Assembly (NCBI RefSeq): GCF_041146395.1
Contig: NC_091009.1
Span: forward strand, 3,236,001 to 3,300,000
DNA length: 64,000 nucleotides
Direction of reading: 5' to 3'
DNA from: Eulemur rufifrons
Taxonomy: Eukaryota > Chordata > Mammalia > Primates > Lemuridae
In this document: positions 13,313-24,028 of the stretch, one piece after another
How positions within the stretch are numbered: position 1 is the first letter of the stretch
How the letters are laid out: each line of letters opens with the position of its first letter
The notes under the pieces: model-generated
Told to the model about the DNA's origin: nothing
Database searches by the model: none
The model's input: only the letters and a program-made list of their open reading frames with translations
Made by a program: the position numbers and the translations under genes

Positions 13313-14589
13313 CAAATGCAAACAGCAACTGAAAGCAAGCGGGAATCTAAGAAATGGTAACTCAGCTTGCCCTTTACATGGGATGAATCCTGCACTAATG
13401 GTCTTTGCATTTTTAAGAAGTTTGCAAACATGTTTGGTTGGTCAGCATTTACTCCTCTATGTAGCAAGCACTGAGTATCTTGCCAGGCACTATGAAAAGA
13501 GATGAAACTATAAGCATGAGTAAGGCACAGCCATTGCCAATCAGAAGCTTACAATCCAGCAGAGGTGTTAGAATCCAGAGAGCTCCTTTACAAATCTGTT
13601 TTAGTATCAAAATATCCAATCACACTCCTCCTTCTGGCATCTTGATTCTGCAATCATTATTTTAATCTACATTGAAGATGATTAAAGTGGCTCATTCTGC
13701 TCTGTGAAATCACCTATGCTGCAGTCAGCCAATCAACATAATGCGTTAATAGCAGTAATAATGTATTAATTCATGTCATAGAAATTTACCAAGCTGTTAC
13801 TGTGTAATGTCACAATTCTAGGGCCTGGAGCAGTGGAGTGAATAGAAAATAATCTCTGTTATCCCATAGTATAGTGGAATAGGAAAGAAATTTTTTAAAT
13901 GAATGCATTGATGTATGCACTGATGTATAGGTACTATAATAATGGATTAAGAAGAGGCACAGAGGAGGGAATACCAAACCAATCTCAGTACTCTGAAAAG
14001 GAATCATAAAGAAGATAACCTTGAACTAAACCTTGAGGAAACAGGGGATACTGTTTGGGTATAGGTGCATAGGGAGCTCCCCAAGCCAAGGGAGCAGCAT
14101 AAAGAAAGGGCATGACAGAGTAAACAGTTGGGTATGGCCAAGGAATAGTTAAGTGGTTTCGATTAGAAGCTCTCTCAATTGCATCTTCCTAACTGCCTCA
14201 CTAATCAACACTCTCCATTCTTTCCACAAACCACCCCTGACTAACTAACACCTATGACTAGCAGTATAGCCCCCTAATAGCCGGTCATTTTCTGCTCCCA
14301 CTTTAGGAAGACTTGACTTTTTAGTTTGTAGTGAGTCACTAAAGAAACAGCAATAGAATTAAGCTCGGGAGATACAACTATAAAAGATGAAGAAAGATTA
14401 TAGAAATCCCTGCAATGAGATCCTGCTTCAGATTGCTTTGCTGATATGTCAACTTCTTACTCCAATTTAAAGAAACCCAAACTGGAAATTATAAAAGATG
14501 GCTTATAGGTATATTTTATGCAAAAAAAGATGAATAAAATCTAATAAAAGTCTTTCCCCTACATAAAGAAATGACAAATGCACATTTAT

Positions 14590-14973
14590 TTTTTTGTTTA
14601 ATTTATAAAGAAAAGAGGTTTATTTGACTCAGAGTTCTACAGGCTATACAAGGAGCATGGTACCAGCATCTGCTTCTGGTGCGGGTGTCAGGGAACTTCT
14701 AGTCAAGGTGGAAGGTGAAGGGGGAGCAGGCAGGTCACATGATGAGAGAAGGAGCAAGAGAGAGGGAGGAGGTGGTGCCAGGCTTTTTTAAACAACTAGA
14801 TATTGTGGGAACTAACAGAGTGAGAGCTCACTCATTCCCACAAGGAGGGCACAAAGCCATTGATGAGGGATTCGCACCCGTGACCTAAACACCTCCCATT
14901 AGACCCCACCTCCAACACTGGGGATCAAATTTCAACATGAGATTTGGAAGGGACCAATATCCAAATATAACAT
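14590..14973 (-). repeat. MaLR-type solo LTR fragment (MST/THE1-like)
   Basis: On the minus strand it starts TGTTATATTTGGATATTGG and continues with CCAAATCTCATGTTGAAAT and a CCAGTGTTGGAGGTGGGG stretch. It also has TTTAAA...GCCTGGCACCACC and an end with AATAAACCTCTTTTC. These are hallmarks of the ERVL-MaLR LTR group as I know it. The final bases of a full LTR appear to be missing at the 14,590 side. No internal retroviral sequence is present. The subfamily name is tentative. Confidence 0.65.
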
Positions 14974-14988
14974 ATGGCAAACGCTTAT

Positions 14989-15110
14989 ATAAAACATTCA
15001 ATATCTCCCTTATCCAGTGTGACAAATGTTCATGTGATATTCACTTGCCAAGAAAAAGAGTTACTCAGCTTGCTAAGTGTTCATTATTGCTGCAGCTCTG
15101 CTCTGCATGA
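14989..15110. repeat. Direct repeat in the transduced segment, copy 2
   Basis: This is the second copy of the 13,191-13,312 repeat, in the same orientation and about 1.8 kb away. It lies immediately beside the LTR and the older L1 fragment. Confidence 0.8.
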
Positions 15111-15149
15111 ACCAGAGCAAACAGGCACACCGTGTTAACACACAGTGGT

Positions 15150-15474
15150 GCAGCAATCCTGGAACATTGTTGGGCAGTTTTTTATGCAGTTAAACGTATA
15201 CTTACCCTATGGCCCAACAATTTTACTCCTGGGTATTTATCCTACAGAAATAAAAATTTATGTTCACACAAAACCCTATACATGAATGTGCATATCAGCC
15301 TTGTTTGAAATAGCTAAAAACTGAAGACAACTCAAATATCTTTCAATAAGTGAAACAGATTATGATATATTCACAAAATTGAACACTATTTAGCAATAAG
15401 AAAGAGCTAAGAAATGATACACACAACGACCTAGATGAATTTCAAAGGCATTATGCTGAGTTTTATAGAAAGCT
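15150..15474 (+). repeat. Old L1 (L1M-like) fragment, + orientation
   Basis: The stretch ACTCCTGGGTATTTATCC...TTATGTTCACACAAAACCC...ACACTATTTAGCAATAAGAAAGAGC...GGCATTATGCTGAG follows the 3' region of older mammalian L1 elements as I recognise it. It is in the opposite orientation to the young L1. It was already present in the source locus and was carried along by transduction. Confidence 0.68.
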
Positions 15475-15513
15475 AATTTTTTTTCTTTTTTTTCTTTTTT
15501 TTTTATTTAATTT
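15475..15513 (-). other. L1's own 3' A-rich tail (internal, bypassed)
   Basis: On the minus strand this reads TTAAATAAA followed by A runs broken by single G. It is the expected end of the L1 3' UTR, with an AATAAA. Sequence continues 2.5 kb past it, so this weak signal was read through. Confidence 0.8.
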
Positions 15514-15835
15514 TACAGAATCAAAGAGTCTAACAGTATATCTTGTTAGATACAGTATGTCCTCATAATGTATACATTATTTCTTGTACAATGATATGAA
15601 ATAATATGGGAAATATTCATGATAAATTATTAAGTGAACAGTGCAAGTTAAAAACAATAGTTTCATATTTTTTCCCCACCCCCCCCTTTCCCGAGTCAGC
15701 ACCTTCAAGTATTACCACTCCCCAAATGGTGTGCAATGCACTCATTGTGTAGGCATACCCCCATCCCCTCCCCCACCCCCCACCTCAGTCTGATGTCCAA
15801 TTGGTGTCGTTTCCAGATTTGTATTTAGGTGATGA
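15514..15835 (-). other. L1 3' UTR with G-rich polypurine tract
   Basis: It lies between the ORF2 stop and the A-tail. The + strand shows CCCCACCCCCCC (about 15,675-15,687) and CCCCATCCCCTCCCCCACCC (about 15,760-15,780). On the L1 strand these are G-tracts able to form quadruplexes, a conserved trait of mammalian L1 3' UTRs. Confidence 0.82.
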
Positions 15836-17700
15836 TCAAGGAAACCAATTTTCTGGTGAGTACATGTGATGCTTGTTTTTCCATTCTTGGGATACTTCAC
15901 TTAATATAATGGGTTCCAACTCTCTCCAGGAGAACCATAGAGATGTTGTATCTTCATCATTCCTTATAGCTGAGTAGTATTCCATGGTATACATATACCA
16001 CAGTTTACTAATCCAATCATGTATTGATGGGCATTTGGGTTGTTTCCACATCTTTGCTATTGTGAATTGTGCTGCTATAAACATTTGGGTACACGTGCCT
16101 TTGTTACAGAATGACCTTTTTTCCTTTGGGTATATGCCCAGTAATGGGATTGCTGGGTCAAATGGCAGGTCTACTTGAATCTGTTTAAGATACCTCCATA
16201 ATGCTTTCCACAGAGGTTGCACTAGTTTGCAGTCCCACCAGCAGTGTATTAGTGTTCCTGTCTCTCCACACCCACGCCAACATGTGTTGTTTTGGGTTTT
16301 TTTGATAAAGGCCATTCTCACTGGGGTTAAGTGATATCTCATTGTGGTTTTGATTTGCATTTCCCTGATGATTAGAGATGTTGAACACTTTTTCATATGT
16401 TTGTTAGCCATTTTTATATCTTCTTTTGAAAAATTTCTATTCATGTCCTTTGCCCACTTTTTGATAGGGTTGCTTGATTTTTTCTTGCTGATTTTCCTGA
16501 GTTCTAAATAGATTCTTGTTATCAGTCCTTTATCTGATGTGTAGTATGCAAAAATTTTTTCCCATTCTGTAGGTGGTCTGTTTATTCTCTGGACTGTTTC
16601 TTTGGCTGTGCAGAAGCTTTTTAATTTAATCATGTCCCATTCATTTATTTTTGTTGCTGCTGTGATTGCCTTGGGGGTCTTCTTCATAAATTCTTTGCCT
16701 AGGCCAATGTCTGTAAGAGTCTTTCCTACATTTTCTTCTAGAATTCTGATTGTATCACGCCTAAGGTTTAAGTCTGTTATCCACCGTGATTTGATTTTTG
16801 TGAGAGGTGAAAGCTGTGGGTCCTGTTTCAGTCTTCTACAAGTGGCTAACCAATTCTCCCAGCACCATTTGTTGAATAGGGATTCTTGTCCCCAGAGTAT
16901 ATTTTTTCCCGCTTTGTCGAAAATTAGGTGACTATATGAGGATGGCTCTATATTTGGATTTTCTGTTGTGTTCCACTGGTCTGTGTCCCTGCACTTGTGC
17001 CAATACCAGGCTGTTTTAAGAACCACGGCCTTGTAGTATAGTTTGAGGTCTGGCAAATTAATACCTCCCATTTTGTTTTTGTTGCTTAAAATTGCTTTTG
17101 CTATACGGGGTCTTCTTTGATTCCATACAAAGTGTATAATTATTTTCTCTATGTCTGTAAAGAATGATGTTGGTAATTTAATAGGGATTGCATTGAATCT
17201 GTAGATCACTTTGGGTAGTATAGACATTTTAACAATGTTGATTCTTCCGATCCACGAGCATGGTATATTTTTCCATCTATTTGCAAGTTCTGCTATTTCT
17301 TTTCTCAGTGTTTCATAGTTTTCCTTATAGAGGTCCTTTACCTCTTTAGTTAGATATATACCTAGATATTTTATTTTCTTTGTTGCTATTTTGAAGGGTA
17401 TTGAGTCTTTAATTTGGTTTTCCGATTGACTGTTATTGGCATATATAAATGCCTCTGATTTGTGTATATTAATTTTGTAGCCTGAGACTTTGCTGTATTC
17501 GTTAATCAATTCCAGGAGTCTCTTGGTTGAATCCTGGGGGTTTTCCAGATATAACATGATATCATCAGCAAAAAGTGAGAGCTTGATCTCTTCCTTCCGT
17601 ATTTGGACTCCCTTGATTCTGCTCTCTTGCCTGATAGCTCTCGCAAGGACTTCCAATACTATGATGAAAAGTAATGGAGACAATGGGCAGCCCTGTCTGA
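15836..17700 (-). pseudogene. LINE-1 ORF2 protein, 5'-truncated (C-terminal part of reverse transcriptase to end)
   Basis: ORF2p provides the endonuclease and reverse transcriptase for L1 target-primed reverse transcription. Only the C-terminal ~620 codons remain. The open frame enters at 17,698 with [11 protein letters not shown], the conserved RT motif, followed by the catalytic FADD box (about 40 residues on, near 17,565). The thumb and connection regions follow, then the C-terminal cysteine-rich segment C-x3-C-x7-H-x4-C (CWRGC...HCWWDC, about 16,215-16,282), and the MEYYSAIR motif near the end. The stop is at 15,836-15,838. The endonuclease, N-terminal RT and ORF1 are absent. The remaining frame has no stop or frameshift over 1.86 kb, so the insertion is relatively young. 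It cannot be autonomous. I chose no start codon, because the left end is a truncation and not a translation start. Confidence 0.95.
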
Positions 17701-17715
17701 CTAACCCTATCTCTT
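17701..17715. repeat. Target-site duplication, right copy
   Basis: CTAACCCTATCTCTT sits directly at the 5'-truncated end of L1 and continues with AACCCTAACGC as in uninterrupted HOR units. Confidence 0.9.
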
Positions 17716-18408
17716 AACCCTAACGCTAGCCCTTACCCTAACGCCTAGATCTAACCCTAAATCTAACCTACCGCCTAATCCTAACCTTAAGCCCTAATGC
17801 TAACTCTAACCCTGAACTCTAAACCTACCCATAACCCTTAACTTTAACCCTATCCATGAACCTTAAACCTGACCCTAACCATTACCCGCACCCAAGCATT
17901 TAACCCTGACCCTAACCCTAATCCTTAATGCTAACCCTAACACTAAACCCTAACCCTAAGCCCAACACTTATCCATAATCCTATCCCTTAACCCTAACCC
18001 TAACCCTAATGCTACCCCCTAAACGTAACCCTAACCGTGACCAGGAAACCTAAGCCTAACCTCTAACACAAACCATAGCACATAACTCCAACCCTAAAAC
18101 TATCCCTAACCCTAACCCTAACCCTAAACCCTAACTCTTAACCTTAACCCTAAGCGTTAACTCTCACGCTAACCTTTAATCCTAACCCTAATCCTAATAT
18201 TCAACCCTAAACCTAACACTTAACCCTAACCCTGTACCAAACCCTAACCCCTCATCTTAACCCTAACCGTAAACCTCAACCCTAAACCAAAGTGTAACCG
18301 TTAAACCTAAGAGTAACCTTTAACCCTAACCCTAATCCCTAACCCTAAGCCCTCACCCTAACAATAAACTTCATCCTTAACCCTAACCATAATCCTAACC
18401 CTAAATCT

Positions 18409-19976
18409 AATTCTCAGACTTCTTGCTTTCTTAGAGTTTAGAAAGCCTGCAATCCTCCCATGCCATGCGTGAAAGGAGGCTCTACCACTATGTCCTGCAT
18501 GAAACCCACGGGCCCATACCCAGAGTATGATAGAGTGGGTTCCCGGGTACAATCCCAGCCCCCTAAACTCCCCCCGCCTGCCTAATGCAGAGAGGGCCCG
18601 TGCGCTAAGCATAAACAATACCTTTAACAGATAACCCTAACCCTGAACATAACACCCAACCCTGTTCCTATTTCTCCCCTTAACACGTAAACCTCACCGT
18701 GCGCCTAACTTTAACCACTTATCCTAACGTTAATGCATAACCCATTTGCTGAGAACAACCCCTATCCCATAATTCTAACCCTATCTCCTAGTCATCGCTG
18801 TGACACCTAATCCCTAACCCTAATTCTAAACCGCTAACCCTAACCGTAACCCTACCTACAACCCTAACACTGACAGTAACCCTTACTTCTAACCCCAACG
18901 CTATGCCTAACAAAAACCCTAACCCTTGACCCTAACTCTTCACCCTAACCCCTAAGCCTTACCCTAACCCTTAACCCTAATCCTAATCGTAACCATTAAA
19001 CCTAACCCTAGCTCTTAAAGCTAACCCTAAACCTCACCCTCACGACTAGACCTAACCCTGACACTAACCTAACACCTAACCCTAACCACAACCCCTAAAG
19101 CTAACCCTGAACCCTATCCCTAACCCTAGCAGTAAACTTTAACCCTAAACCTAAGCTCAACCCGTAACGCTAATCCTATCCTTTTACCCTAAAACTAACC
19201 CCTAAACCTAACCCCTATACCTCACCCTAACTCTAACCCCAATCCTAATTCTAACCATACCCCTTCATAAAACACTAACTCCTAACCGCTAACCCTAACA
19301 CTAACCAAAAACCCTAATCACTAATCCCTAACCCTAACGCTTAACCTTTACCCTAACCGTTAACCCTCACCCTAAATCTTAACACTGACCCTAACCTTAA
19401 CCTTTAACTCTAAGCCTAACCCTTAACCCTACAGTAAGGAAGACCCTTAATGCTAATGGGATCCCTTATCCCTAACCCTAACACTACAGATAAAAATAAC
19501 CCTAACCTTGGATCCTTGAACCTAACTCCTAACACTTACTTTAACCCCAAACCCTAACCCTAATCCTAAGCATTAAACCTAACCCTATCTCTTAACCCTA
19601 ACGCTGGCCCTTACCCTAACGCCTAGATCTAACCCTAAATCTAACCTACCGCCTAATCCTAACCTTAAGCCCTAATGCTAACTCTAACCCTGAACTCTAA
19701 ACCTACCCTTAACCCTTAACACTAACCCTATCCGTGAACCTTAACCCTGACCCTAACCATTACCCGCACCCAATCATTTAACCCTGACCCTAACCCAAAT
19801 CCTTAATGCTAAACCTAACGCTAAACCCTAACCCTAAGCCCAACACTTAACCCTAATCCTATCCCTTAACCCTAACCCTAACCCTAATGCTACCCCCTAC
19901 ACGTAACCCTAACCGTGACCAGTAAACCTAACCCTAACCTCTAACACAAACCATAGCACATAACTCTAACCCTAAA

Positions 19977-20007
<31 letters not shown>

Positions 20008-20280
20008 TCTTAACCTTAACCCTAAGCGTTAACTCTCACGCTAACCTTTAATCCTAACCCTAATCCTAATCTTCAACCCTAAACCTAACACTTAACCCTA
20101 ACCCTGTACCAAACCCTAACCCCTCATCTTAACCCTAACCGTAAACCTCAACCCTAAACCAAAGTGTAACCGTTAAACCTAAGAGTAACCTTTAACCCTA
20201 ACCCTAATCCCTAACCCTAAGCCCTCACCCTAACACTAAACTTCATCCTTAACCCTAACCATAATCCTAACCCTAAATCT
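18409..20280. repeat. HOR unit 4
   Basis: This is a subfamily I unit. On the minus strand the island ORF loses its usual stop (AAC to AAT change upstream of 18,366) and reads two codons further. Confidence 0.83.
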
Positions 20281-22151
20281 AATTCTCAGACTTCTTGCTT
20301 TCTTAGAGTTTAGAAAGCCTGCAATCCTCCCATGCCATGCGTGAAAGGAGGCTCTACCACTGTGTCCTGCATGAAACCCACGGGCCCATACCCAGAGTAT
20401 GATAGAGTGGGTTCCCGGTTACAATCCCAGCCCCCTAAATTCCCCCCGCCCGCCTACTGCAGACAGGGCCCGGGCGCTAAGCATAAACAATACCTTTAAC
20501 AGATAACCCTAACCCTGAACATAACACCCAACCCTGTTCCTATTTCTCCCCTTAACACGTAAACCTGACCGTGCGCCTCACTTTAACCTCTTATCCTAAC
20601 GTTAATGCATAACCCATTTGCTGAGAACAACCCCTATCCCATAATTCTAACCCTATCTCCTAGTCATCACTGTGACACCTAATCCCTAACCCTAATTCTA
20701 AACCGCTAACCCTAACCGTAACCCTACCTACAACCCTAACACTGACAGGAACCCTTACTTCTAACCCCAACGCTATGCCTAACAAAAACCTTAACCCTTG
20801 ACCCTAACCCTTCACCCTAACCCCTAAGCCTTACCCTAACCCTTAACCCTAATCCTAATCCTAACCATTAAACCTAACCCTAGCTCTTAAAGCTAACCCT
20901 AAACCTTACCCTCACGACTAGACCTAACCCTGACACTAACCTAACACCTAACCCTAACCAGAACCCCTAAAGCTAACCCTGAACCCTATCCCTAACCCTA
21001 GGAGTAAACTTTAACCCTAAACCTAAGCCCAACCGTAACCCTAATCCTATCCTTTTACCCTAAAACTAACCCCTAAGCCTAACCCCTATACCTCACCCTA
21101 ACTCTAACCCCAATCCTAATTCTAACCATACCTCTTAATAAAACACTAACTCCTAACCACTAACCCTAACACTAACGAAAAACCCTATTCACTAATCCCT
21201 AACCCTAACGCTTAACCTTTACCCTAACCGTTAACCCTCACCCTAAATCTTAACACTGACCCTAACCTTAACCTTTAACTCTAAGCCTAACCCTTAACCC
21301 TACAGTAAGGAAGACCCTTAATGCTGATGGAATCCCTTATCCCTAACCCTAACACTACAGCTAAAAATAACCCTAACCTTGGATCCTGAAACCTAACCCC
21401 TAACACTTACTTTAACCCCAAACCCTAACCCTAATCCTAAGCATTAAACCTAACCCTATCTCTTAACCCTAACGCTAGCCCTTACCCTAACGCCTAGATC
21501 TAACCCTAAATCTAACCTACCGCCTAATCCTAACCTTAAGCCCTAATGCTAACTCTAACCCTAAACCCTAAACCTACCCGTAACCCTTAACACTAACCCT
21601 ATCCGTGAACCTTAACCCTGACCCTAACCATTACCCGCACCCAATCATTTAACCCTGACCCTAACCCTAATCCTTAATGATAAACCTAACACTAAACCCT
21701 AACCCTAAGCCCAACACTTAACCCTAATCCTATCCCTTAACCCTAATCCTAAACCTAATGCTACCCCCTAAACGTAACCCTCACCGTGACCAGTAAACCT
21801 AACCCTAACCTCTAACACAAACCATAGCACATAACTCTAACCCTAAAACTAACCCTAACCTTAACCCTAAACCCTAACACTTAACCTTAACCCTAAGCGT
21901 TAACTCTCACGCTAACCTTTAATCCTAACCCTAATCCTAATCTTCAACCCTAAACCTAACACTTAACCCTAACCCTGTACCAAACCCTAACCCCTCATTT
22001 TTACCCTAACCGTAAACCTCAACCCTAAACCAAAGTGTAACCGTTAAACCTAAGAGTAACCTTTAACCCTAACCCTAATCCCTAACCCTAAGCCCTCACC
22101 CTAACACTAAACTTCATCCTTAACCCTAACCAGAATCCTAACCCTAAATCT
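20281..22151. repeat. HOR unit 5
   Basis: This is a subfamily I unit. A substitution at 20,419 puts an in-frame TAA (minus strand, 20,421-20,419) in the island reading frame that is open in the other units. Confidence 0.85.
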
Positions 22152-23725
22152 AATTCTCAGACTTCTTGCTTTCTTAGAGTTTAGAAAGCCTGCAATCCTC
22201 CCATGCCATGCGTGAAAGGAGGCTCTACCACTGTGTCCTGCATGAAACCCACGGGCCCATACCCAGAGTATGATAGAGTGGGTTCCCGGGTACAATCCCA
22301 GCCCCCTAAACTCCCCCCGCCCGCCTAATGCAGACAGGGCCCGTGCGCTAAGCATAAACAATACCTTTAACAGATAACCCTAACCCTGAACATAACACCC
22401 AACCCTGTTCCTATTTCTCCCCTTAACACGTAAACCTCACCGTGCGCGTAACTTTAACCTCTTATCCTAACGTTAATGCATAACCCATTTGCTGAGAACA
22501 ACCCCTATCCCATAATTCTAACCCTATCTCCTAGTCATCACTGTGACACCTAATCCCTAACCCTAATTCTAAACCGCTAACCCTAACCGTAACCCTACCT
22601 ACAACCCTAACACTGACAGTAACCCTTACTCCTAACCCCAACGCTATGCCTAACAAAAACCCTAACCCTTGACCCTAACCCTTCACCCTAACCCCTAAGC
22701 CTTACCCTAACCCTTAACCCTAATCCTAATCCTAACCATTAAACCTAACCCTAGCTCTTAAAGCTAACCCTAAACCTTACCCTCACGACTAGACCTAACC
22801 CTGACACTAACCTAACACCTAACCCTAACCAGAACCCCTAAAGCTAACCCTGAACCCTATCCCTAACCCTAGCAGTAAACTTTAACCCTAATCCTAAGCC
22901 CAACCCGTAACCCCTATCCCATCCTTTTACCCTAAAACTCACCCCTAAACCTAACCCCTATACCTCACGCTAACTCTAACCCCAATCCTAATTCTAACCA
23001 TACCCCTTCATAAAACACTAACTCCTAACCGCTAACCCTAACACTAACCAAAAACCCTAATCACTAATCCCTAACCCTAACGCTTAACCTTTACCCTAAC
23101 CGTTAACCCTCACCCTAAATCATAACACTGACCCTAACCTTAACCTTTAACTCTAAGCCTAACCCTTAACCCTACAGTAAGGAAGAACCTTAATGCTAAT
23201 GGGATCCCTTATCCCTAACCCTAACACTACAGCTAAAAGTAACCCTAACCTTTGATCCTTAAACCTAACCCCTAACACTTACTTTAACCCCAAACCCTAA
23301 CCCTAATCCTAAGCATTAAACCTAACCCTATCTCTTAACCCTAACGCTAGCCCTTACCCTAACGCCTAGATCTAACCCTAAATCTAACCTACCGCCTAAT
23401 CCTAACCTTAAGCCCTAATGCTAACACTAACCCTGAACCCTAAACCAACACGTAACCCTTAACACTAACCCTATCCGTGAACCTTAACCCTGACCCTAAC
23501 CATTACCCGCACCCAAGCATTTAACCCTGACCCTAACCCTAATCCTTAATGCTAACACTAACACTAAACCCTAACCCTAAGCCCAAAACTTAACCCTAAT
23601 CCTATCCCTTAACCCTAACCCTAACCCTAACCCTAATGCTAACCCCTAAACGTAACTCTAACCGTGACCAGTAAACCTAACCCTAACCTCTAACACAAAC
23701 CATAGCACATAACTCTAACCCTAAA

Positions 23726-23756
<31 letters not shown>

Positions 23757-24028
23757 TCTTAACCTTAACCCTAAGCGTTAACTCTCACGCTAACCTTTAA
23801 TCCTAATCTAATCCTAATCTTCAACCCTAAACCTAACACTTAACCCTAACCATGTACCAAATCCTAACCCCTCATCTTTACCCTAACCGTAAACCTCAAC
23901 CCTAAACCAAAGTGTAACCGTTAAACCTAAGAGTAACCTTTAACCCTAACCCTAATCCCTAACCCTAAGCCCTCACGCTAACACTAAACTTCATCCTTAA
24001 CCCTAACCAGAATCCTAACCCTAAATCT
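22152..24028. repeat. HOR unit 6
   Basis: This is a subfamily I unit of 1,877 bp close to the apparent consensus. It carries CTAATGCAGACAGGG in the GC-rich end of the island. Confidence 0.85.

Larger units (their letters stand above)
12941..15474 (-). mobile_element. 3'-transduced genomic segment
   Basis: This ordinary AT-rich interspersed DNA is unlike anything else in the window. It lies between the L1's own A-tail and the terminal A-tail. It holds an older L1 fragment (about 15,150-15,474), a MaLR-like LTR (about 14,590-14,973) and a pair of ~120-bp direct repeats. The part at about 13,430-14,150 resembles an old interspersed repeat, possibly L2- or MIR-like, which I cannot assign. No exon or convincing ORF is seen. 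It should match the region just downstream of the source L1 elsewhere in this genome. Confidence 0.82.
12931..17700 (-). mobile_element. LINE-1 insertion, 5'-truncated, with 3' transduction
   Basis: This is a minus-strand retrotransposed copy placed inside HOR unit 3. Read on the minus strand it runs from ORF2 (start lost) through the 3' UTR and the L1's own A-rich tail (15,475-15,513), then about 2.5 kb of non-L1 flanking DNA, an AATAAA, and a second terminal poly(A) (12,931-12,940). It is bounded by a 15-bp target-site duplication. The inferred nick on the + strand is TCTT/AA, close to the known L1 endonuclease preference TTTT/AA. The target-site duplication flanks the whole composite and not just the L1, so L1 and flank entered together. 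Confidence 0.92.
11747..18408. repeat. HOR unit 3, interrupted by the L1 insertion
   Basis: The unit spans 6,662 bp. Removing the inserted DNA and one copy of the target-site duplication (4,784 bp) leaves 1,878 bp, the normal unit length. This confirms the insertion boundaries. Confidence 0.88.

Noticed and set aside
13278..14007. Short ORFs in the transduced segment as transduced exons
   Set aside because: They have no splice context, no recognisable domain and interspersed-repeat-like composition.
15984..17717. Plus-strand ORFs over the L1 region (15,984-16,178; 16,602-16,931; 17,490-17,717)
   Set aside because: They are antisense shadows of L1 ORF2 on the minus strand.
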